A DNA stretch of 64,000 nt, taken from Alphaproteobacteria bacterium (lineage in GTDB: Bacteria > Pseudomonadota > Alphaproteobacteria > Micropepsales > Micropepsaceae). The notes below the pieces were generated by a model. The model saw nothing but the letters and a program-made list of their open reading frames with translations. It did no database searches and was not told where the DNA came from. Numbering within the stretch: position 1 is the first letter of the stretch; the number at the start of each line of letters is the position of its first letter. Of the stretch, positions 62,497-64,000 are shown piece by piece. The stretch covers positions 84,799-148,798 of the forward strand of contig JAICHV010000001.1 of assembly GCA_025924715.1 (NCBI GenBank). Direction: 5' to 3'. The position numbers and the translations under genes are program-made.

Positions 62497-62805
62497 ATGA
62501 AATTCCGACCCCTTGGCGACCGCGTGGTCGTCCGCCGCGTCAAAGAAGAACAGAAGACCGCCGGCGGCATCATCATCCCCGAAACCGCCCAGGAGAAGCC
62601 CCAGGAAGGCGAGATCATCTCGGTCGGCCCCGGCGCCATCGACGAAAAATCCGGCAAGCGCACCCCGCTGGAAGTCAAGCCGGGCGACTTCGTGCTGTTC
62701 GGCAAATGGTCCGGCACCGAAGTGAAGATCGATGGCGAAGACCTCCTCATCATGAAGGAGAGCGACGTCATGGGCGTGATCGAAGGCCGCAAGGCGAAGA
62801 AGTAA
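62497..62805 (+). CDS. groS: Co-chaperonin GroES
   Basis: A 102-aa Gro[22 protein letters not shown] start, mobile loop [20 protein letters not shown] and C-terminal [15 protein letters not shown]. It forms the lid on the GroEL folding chamber. The ATG follows an AGGAGAG site and the CIRCE-controlled promoter. It lies 93 bases before groEL. Confidence 0.96.
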   Translation: MKFRPLGDRVVVRRVKEEQKTAGGIIIPETAQEKPQEGEIISVGPGAIDEKSGKRTPLEVKPGDFVLFGKWSGTEVKIDGEDLLIMKESDVMGVIEGRKAKK

Positions 62806-62827
62806 TCGGCCGGTCCCAGGCGCTCCT

Positions 62828-64000
<1,173 letters not shown>

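Overview
The window reads as a chromosomal segment of a GC-rich alphaproteobacterium. The ribF-ileS-lspA-DUF3035-M16-M16 gene order, HWE-type sensor kinase, DUF6456 protein, short Pgi, CIRCE-controlled groESL and a TipF-like degenerate EAL protein all fit that class. A Caulobacterales/Micropepsales-like relative is my best guess, but I cannot place it further without a database. Coding density is high, and no rRNA, tRNA or CRISPR was recognised.

Bases 1-6018 are the wreck of a tailed prophage, read mostly on the minus strand. A winged-helix regulator and the small terminase lead into an in-frame fusion of the start of the large terminase to the end of a tail-fibre protein, so the whole capsid and tail block is missing. 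The lysis cassette nevertheless looks intact: a holin-like protein, a nested inner/outer spanin pair, a membrane coiled-coil protein and an M15 endopeptidase. An AT-richer glycosyltransferase gene sits in the middle on the opposite strand.

Bases 6305-28591 are accessory and housekeeping chromosome. They hold a tandem pair of tiny exported membrane proteins, then a PadR-controlled ABC exporter locus with one ATPase, two duplicated pairs of FtsX-type permeases and an HlyD adaptor. After these come a DegP/HtrA protease, a small gene with a candidate general-stress promoter next to an HWE kinase, a two-domain M16 peptidase, a DUF1684 protein, an ApbE-DUF2271 fusion with a PepSY-like membrane partner, an azoR/lysR divergent pair and a secreted cupin.

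Bases 28603-31558 are a second phage-derived island, this time an early-control region: DUF6456, a free-standing DnaA domain IV, a RusA-like protein, a Cro-like protein and an XRE repressor. Four matching 17-bp operators bracket the repressor gene. A foreign-looking two-TM protein gene follows between two copies of a 57-bp repeat. The early island and the late island at bases 1-6018 carry complementary phage functions and may once have been one element.

Bases 32457-45915 hold alanine dehydrogenase, a three-gene type III polyketide cluster (synthase, methyltransferase, FAD oxidoreductase), an SPFH protein, several small stress-type proteins, a DsbD-like reductase, rsmD, an MFS transporter, a TMEM175-like channel and an LPG-synthase-like membrane protein. 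Bases 45926-58780 carry the conserved core block: mutL, pgi, an inactive/active M16 pair, DUF3035 lipoprotein, lspA, ileS, ribF, MaoC and a HAD phosphatase. Bases 58852-64000 hold a lipoprotein, the TipF-like EAL protein, two low-complexity secreted proteins with strong terminators, and the CIRCE-regulated groES-groEL operon, with groEL cut by the window end.
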